Shown piece after piece: positions 7,397 to 10,554 of a stretch of 10,554 nt of DNA (position 1 is the first letter of the stretch; every line of letters begins with the position of its first letter). The position numbers and the translations under genes are program-made. The notes under the pieces were generated by a model. It was not told where the DNA came from. It did no database searches and saw nothing but the letters and a program-made list of their open reading frames with translations. This DNA comes from Planctomycetota bacterium (GTDB lineage: Bacteria > Planctomycetota > Planctomycetia > Pirellulales > UBA1268): contig QWPO01000169.1 in the NCBI GenBank assembly GCA_003669255.1, positions 1-10,554 of the forward strand. Reading direction: 5' to 3'.

Positions 7397-7469
7397 GCCC
7401 CCGCATACCCCGCCCTGCGGTTGTCCGGCCGCCAATGCCGATGAACATCGTGGGATCGTGGTGCGCGCC

Positions 7470-7496
7470 GGCCAGGGCACCCATTCAGCCCTGGCC
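7470..7496. repeat. Perfect 9-bp inverted repeat upstream of paralog 2
   Basis: GGCCAGGGC (7470-7478) and GCCCTGGCC (7488-7496) are exact reverse complements around a 9-base loop. It ends 35 bases before the ATG at 7532, so in RNA it could form a hairpin in the leader of the second paralog. It may also belong to the same REP-like cluster as the upstream palindromes. Confidence 0.65.
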
Positions 7497-7531
7497 ACCC
7501 AGGCGGCACACTCCCCCACACCGCACTCGGA

Positions 7532-9040
7532 ATGCCGATGGACGAGGGTCATGAGACGCCGAGCAGAATCGAGCGGCTGATCCACAGCCCCACAGTACGG
7601 TCGACGTACGCAAGCCTCGTGACCCACGTCTTGATCCTGATCGGCCTGGCACTGCTCTTGATCCCGACCCGGAAGGACATGCGGCCGCGACCGATCGTGA
7701 TCGCCATGGCCGACGCGGAGGCGATCGACGTCGTTCCCGGTCATGCCGCCGGCGGCGGCGAGACGGGCAGTGACGAAATCGTGGTGCCGCTGGCGGCCGA
7801 GCCGGCCCCACCGATCGACGAAGCCGTGGCGGTCGATCCACCGATCGTGCCGCTCATCGAGCCGATGGCGATCGCCGTCGAGTCCCCGGCGATCGTACCG
7901 TCTGCCAACCATCCCACCCCCGTCGAGTCGGTCCAGGCAATCGCCGCCTCCCTCGCGTCGCAGCCGCGCCGTGGATCGACCATTCCGGGGCAGGCGGCCT
8001 TCGAGGGCCGCCGCGGCCCGGCTCGCGGACAAGGCGTGCTCGAGCGCGGCGGCTCAGCGGCGAGCGAAGAGGCGGTGGAACGCGGCCTGGCTTGGCTCGC
8101 GCGGCATCAGGCGGCGGATGGCTCGTGGCGGTTCGATCTCTCCGGCTGCCGCTGTGACGGCGGCTGCCGCGATCCAGGAACCGTCTCGAGCACGACAGCT
8201 TCCACCGGCATCGCGCTGTTGCCGTTCCTCGGTGCGGGCCACACGCACGTGGATGGCGCCTACCGCGAGACCGTGACCCGCGGGATCTACTACCTGATGA
8301 GCCGCATGCAACCCACGCCCCGCGGCGGTGATCTCGGCGAGGGAACGATGTACGGCCACGGCGTGGCCACGCTCGCGCTCGCGGAAGCATTTGGCATGAC
8401 GAATGACGAAGCCCTTGTGAAGTACGTCCGCGACGCCGTCCGCTTCATCGAAACGGCCCAAGATCTCCACGGCGGCGGCTGGCGTTACCTACCCGGCCAG
8501 CCGGGCGACACCACCGTCACAGCCTGGCAGCTTGCGGCGCTGAAGAGCGCGGGGATCGCCGGAGTCGCGATCCCGTCACCCACCGTCGACGGCGTCGTCC
8601 GCTTCCTCGACCGCGTGCAGGTGCGTCGGGGTGAGGCCTACGGCTACCAGGCCCCACAAGCCCGCCCCTGCACGTCGGCGATCGGCCTTCTCTGCCGTCT
8701 CTACACCGCGTGGCCGAACGAGGCGGCGATCGATCGCGGCCTGACGGCACTCGCCAAGGGCGGACCCGATCCGGATGCGATCTATCTCAACTTCTACTTG
8801 TCACAGGCGCTCCTCCAACGCGACCACCCCCTCTGGCAACGCTGGAACGCCCGCAACCGCGACCAACTCGTGGCCCGGCAGGCCGCCCGGGGCCACGAGG
8901 CCGGCAGCTGGTTCCTCACGGACCACGACACGGCGCCAGGCGGCCGACTCGCCCATACGGCGCTCGCCGTGCTCACGCTTGAGGTCTACTACCGGCTGCT
9001 CCCGATCTACGGACCCGACGCGGTCGCCGGTGGTTGGTAG
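7532..9040 (+). CDS. Membrane-anchored prenyltransferase/squalene-oxidase-repeat protein (paralog 2)
   Basis: A 502-residue paralog of the preceding protein with the same plan: short charged N-terminus, one membrane segment (about 27-45), a Pro/Ala/Val-rich linker (50-150) and a toroid-like domain (about 175-495). Matching motifs include QAADGSW (193-199), a CRCDGGC cluster (206-212), TGIALLPFLGAGHTH (225-239), QDLHGGGW (310-317), QPGDTTVTAWQLAALKS (323-339), HEAGSW (455-460) and LTLEVYYRLLPIY (481-493). The N-terminal parts share no clear similarity, so the linker has diverged much faster than the domain. The start could be 7532 or the ATG at 7538; GGAA lies at a better distance from 7538. 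The gene follows paralog 1 after a 206-bp hairpin-rich gap, consistent with an old tandem duplication. No DXDD catalytic motif is seen. The function is unknown, probably on the outer face of the inner membrane. Confidence 0.83.
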   Translation: MPMDEGHETPSRIERLIHSPTVRSTYASLVTHVLILIGLALLLIPTRKDMRPRPIVIAMADAEAIDVVPGHAAGGGETGSDEIVVPLAAEPAPPIDEAVAVDPPIVPLIEPMAIAVESPAIVPSANHPTPVESVQAIAASLASQPRRGSTIPGQAAFEGRRGPARGQGVLERGGSAASEEAVERGLAWLARHQAADGSWRFDLSGCRCDGGCRDPGTVSSTTASTGIALLPFLGAGHTHVDGAYRETVTRGIYYLMSRMQPTPRGGDLGEGTMYGHGVATLALAEAFGMTNDEALVKYVRDAVRFIETAQDLHGGGWRYLPGQPGDTTVTAWQLAALKSAGIAGVAIPSPTVDGVVRFLDRVQVRRGEAYGYQAPQARPCTSAIGLLCRLYTAWPNEAAIDRGLTALAKGGPDPDAIYLNFYLSQALLQRDHPLWQRWNARNRDQLVARQAARGHEAGSWFLTDHDTAPGGRLAHTALAVLTLEVYYRLLPIYGPDAVAGGW

Positions 9041-9059
9041 GCGGCGGTCAGGGCTGGCC

Positions 9060-9065
9060 TATACT
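9060..9065 (+). promoter_or_regulatory. Candidate -10 box (TATACT)
   Basis: TATACT matches the sigma-70 -10 consensus at five of six positions and lies 20 bases after the paralog 2 stop and 38 bases before the ATG at 9104. Transcription from it would begin near 9072, which argues against the TTG at 9071 as the start of the following gene. No -35 hexamer at normal spacing is seen. Confidence 0.35.
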
Positions 9066-9103
9066 GTTCGTTGGAAGACCTTTCGACGGCGTGGATCGCT
9101 GGC

Positions 9104-9598
9104 ATGCAACCCGTCACCTACTCCTGGCTCGTCGTGGTGGTGGCCGTCGCCTGCGCCGCGATCGGATGGCTGGGCATCGCCGGCTGGATCGCCGTGGCGG
9201 TCGTGATTGCCAGCGTGGGAATGCACGTCGCTGGCAACGCCCTGGGCACCACGCTCCGCGAGGCCGCCGACCGTGACCTTGCGCGACTTCGTCACCGCAC
9301 CGCCGTGCCGGCCGCGGTACCGCGGCCGAAGCCGACGCGGCTCGAACGACGGCAGAGCCTCGGCCGAGTTGTTCCGGTGTCGGCCACCATCGGCGCCACC
9401 GTCGGCGGTATCAGCGGTGCAGCCGCCCTCACCACGCTCACCTCGGCCAGCATCGCCGGGGCGGCCCTGGGGGGCGTGTCCTCCGCGGTGATCGGCGGGC
9501 TCTTCGGGTTCCTCGCCGCAAGTTTCGTCGAGATCATCCGCACGAGCCTCCGCGAGGCGATCGCTGCGGAACGCTCGTCTGTCACCGCCGACCGCTGA
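9104..9598 (+). CDS. Small glycine/alanine-rich membrane protein of unknown function
   Basis: A 164-residue protein with an N-terminal hydrophobic pair (about 8-24 and 25-44), a basic Pro-containing middle (about 51-90, with RDLARLRHR and PRPKPTRLERR), and a second very small-residue-rich hydrophobic region (about 93-143, many Gly, Ala, Ser and Thr) that could form one or two further helices, then a charged tail. The central region is probably cytoplasmic by the positive-inside rule. I chose the ATG at 9104 because a -10-like TATACT lies just upstream and GGA is eight bases before it; a TTG at 9071 in the same frame would add 11 residues. I recognise no family. The Gly-rich helices resemble those of glycine-zipper proteins, but this is only compositional. 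Confidence 0.65.
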   Translation: MQPVTYSWLVVVVAVACAAIGWLGIAGWIAVAVVIASVGMHVAGNALGTTLREAADRDLARLRHRTAVPAAVPRPKPTRLERRQSLGRVVPVSATIGATVGGISGAAALTTLTSASIAGAALGGVSSAVIGGLFGFLAASFVEIIRTSLREAIAAERSSVTADR

Positions 9599-9631
9599 CG
9601 TCAGCCCGCGGTGGAACCGTCGGGCGGCCCG

Positions 9632-9640
9632 TGGTACAAC
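9632..9640 (+). promoter_or_regulatory. Candidate extended -10 element (TGGTACAAC)
   Basis: TGGTACAAC combines an upstream TG with TACAAC, four of six matches to TATAAT, 49 bases before the ATG of the small basic gene. It resembles the ttatacaat element at 5659-5667. No -35 hexamer is clear, so this is weak evidence for an independent promoter of the 32-residue gene. Confidence 0.25.
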
Positions 9641-9689
9641 CTCCATCCGATTCGAACTCGTCTGAACACCGTTTTCCTGGAGATGTCTC

Positions 9690-9788
9690 ATGGCCAAACC
9701 CCACCGCCGCCTCAAGAAGGCCAACCACGGCGCCCGGCCGGCCAACAGCAAGGCCCGGAAGGCCAAGCGCAAGCACATCCGCACCTGA
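9690..9788 (+). CDS. 32-residue very basic protein, bL37-like ribosomal protein candidate
   Basis: An ATG at 9690 follows a strong ribosome binding site, GGAGA at 9679-9683, six bases upstream, and is read to a TGA at 9786-9788. The product begins MAKPHRRLKKANHGARPANS and continues with KARKAKRKHIRT; more than a third of its residues are Lys or Arg and it has no acidic residue. The MAK start and the KANHGxRP core resemble bL37, the roughly 24-residue large-subunit protein of mycobacteria, whose sequence as I recall it has a KANHGKRPN core. Size and charge also fit a ribosomal extension peptide. The next gene starts 36 bases downstream with its own ribosome binding site. The gene call rests on the start signal and composition; the bL37 link is inference from a short motif. 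An unrelated nucleic-acid-binding peptide is the alternative. Confidence 0.75.
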   Translation: MAKPHRRLKKANHGARPANSKARKAKRKHIRT

Positions 9789-9824
9789 TCCAGCGGTCAG
9801 CACTGCTCCGCCCGAGGACATCCC

Positions 9825-10358
9825 GTGGCCCCGCGCGATTACATCATCCATCCGAGCGAATACGACCTCGACACGGTCATCGCTGACATCCATGAGATCC
9901 GCCGCTGGAACCGGCAGCGGTTCGAGATGGAGCAGTTGACGGCGATCGTGCACGAGGATCAGTCACGCGGTCTCTGTGTGGGATACAAGGACGTTACGCC
10001 CGACGAGTTCTGGGTCCGCGGGCACTTTCCTGGAGTGCCACTGATGCCCGGCGTGCTGATGTGCGAGGCGGCTGCCCAGCTCTCCAGCTACTACACACAG
10101 CGGCATAACCTGCTCCACGCCGAGGTGATCGGCTTCGGTGGCCTCGAGGAGGTGCGGTTTCGCGAGCCCGTCCGACCCGGCGACCGGCTCGTGATCGCGG
10201 TCGAGCGCGTCCGCGTGAGGCCAAAGGCGATGATCGTCTGCCGCTTCCAGGGCCTCGTCCGCGAAAGCATCGTGGTCGACGGCGTCATCAAGGGCGTGCC
10301 GCTACCCATCGAGCTCCTCACTCAGGTCGACAAGGTCACCGACAAGGCCTCCACCTGA
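9825..10358 (+). CDS. fabZ: FabZ-like 3-hydroxyacyl-ACP dehydratase
   Basis: A 177-residue hot-dog-fold enzyme expected to dehydrate (3R)-hydroxyacyl-ACP in fatty acid elongation. The catalytic histidine lies in GHFPGVPLMPGV (66-77; His67) and the acidic residue in LMCEAAAQ (78-85; Glu81). Further FabZ landmarks are FGGLEEVRFREPVRPGD (104-120), where the family usually has a KxRFRxPVxPGD motif, and a C-terminal beta region. It begins with GTG at 9825, supported by AGGA six bases upstream (9815-9818). About 20-30 residues at the N-terminus exceed the usual length of roughly 150. It could be the main FabZ or a specialised dehydratase; the paralog number in the genome is not visible. The next gene follows after 10 bases, so they are probably cotranscribed. 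The link to lipid A (lpxK) is thematic only, since the genes are 5.7 kb apart. Confidence 0.88.
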   Translation: MAPRDYIIHPSEYDLDTVIADIHEIRRWNRQRFEMEQLTAIVHEDQSRGLCVGYKDVTPDEFWVRGHFPGVPLMPGVLMCEAAAQLSSYYTQRHNLLHAEVIGFGGLEEVRFREPVRPGDRLVIAVERVRVRPKAMIVCRFQGLVRESIVVDGVIKGVPLPIELLTQVDKVTDKAST

Positions 10359-10368
10359 CCGCCCTACC

Positions 10369-10554
10369 ATGCCCCGCCGCCCGCCGCGCAAGCCCAACCC
10401 TTCGCTCGACCTGTCGTGGCACCTGATCCCGCTGGCCTCGCTCCCGGTGCCGTGCGACCCTCGAACGCTCTTCTCCCGCGAGGCACCGCTCGAACTCGAG
10501 GTGGGAAGCGGGAAGGGATTGTTCCTGACCACCGCCTCGGCGGAATCCCCGGAG
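10369..10554 (+). CDS. trmB: Probable tRNA (guanine-N7)-methyltransferase, N-terminal part
   Basis: Sixty-two codons are visible from an ATG at 10369, and the frame is open at the right edge. The N-terminus is basic and Pro-rich (MPRRPPRKPNPS), followed by LELEVGSGKGLFL at about 41-53, which is the SAM-binding motif I of Rossmann methyltransferases in the form typical of TrmB (LEIGxGxGxFL). TrmB makes m7G46 in the tRNA variable loop. The start lies 10 bases after the fabZ stop with no clear ribosome binding site, so translation may be coupled. Motifs that separate TrmB from other methyltransferases lie outside the window, so the assignment rests on motif I and the N-terminal context. Confidence 0.7.
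   Translation, partial: MPRRPPRKPNPSLDLSWHLIPLASLPVPCDPRTLFSREAPLELEVGSGKGLFLTTASAESPE

Noticed and set aside
9071..9103. TTG start for the small membrane protein
   Set aside because: It has no ribosome binding site and coincides with the likely transcription start of the TATACT box; the ATG at 9104 is preferred.

Overview
The window looks like chromosomal DNA of a high-GC planctomycete (Pirellulales-like). Several things suggest this: strong G/C preference at third codon positions; a large membrane protein with a Gly/Gln/Glu/Lys-rich tail of the DUF4175-like planctomycete type; two adjacent membrane-anchored proteins with squalene-cyclase-like repeats, a family expanded in planctomycetes; and Gram-negative lipid A genes. 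No phylogenetic marker was compared by computation, so the assignment is inference.

Layout. Positions 1-2857 (minus strand) hold the first 952 codons of a three-pass membrane protein whose C-terminal third is extreme low complexity. It runs off the left edge inside a 15-bp tandem repeat. A 199-bp divergent gap with a TATAAT box separates it from a plus-strand pair: lpxK (lipid A 4'-kinase, 3057-4154) and a family 2 glycosyltransferase (4151-5254), joined by an ATGA overlap and probably acting together in lipopolysaccharide assembly. Convergent to these is rpmG (ribosomal protein bL33, 5313-5477, minus), a short gene whose stop codon lies in a 16-bp tandem repeat.

Positions 5727-7325 and 7532-9040 are two paralogous proteins, each with one N-terminal membrane anchor, a variable linker and an alpha/alpha-toroid-like domain with a conserved three-cysteine insert. 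The gap between them holds several inverted repeats, two of them mutually exclusive, that look like a REP-type intergenic element.

The right end has a small glycine-rich membrane protein (9104-9598), a 32-residue very basic peptide with an excellent ribosome binding site that resembles the small ribosomal protein bL37 of actinobacteria (9690-9788), a FabZ-like hydroxyacyl-ACP dehydratase with a GTG start (9825-10358), and the first 62 codons of a probable trmB tRNA methyltransferase (10369 to the edge).

Most of the window is housekeeping (cell envelope, translation, fatty acid synthesis). The poorly understood parts are the paralogous cyclase-fold pair, the low-complexity membrane protein, the bL37-like peptide and the intergenic hairpin cluster. 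No RNA genes, CRISPR arrays, insertion sequences or phage genes were seen.
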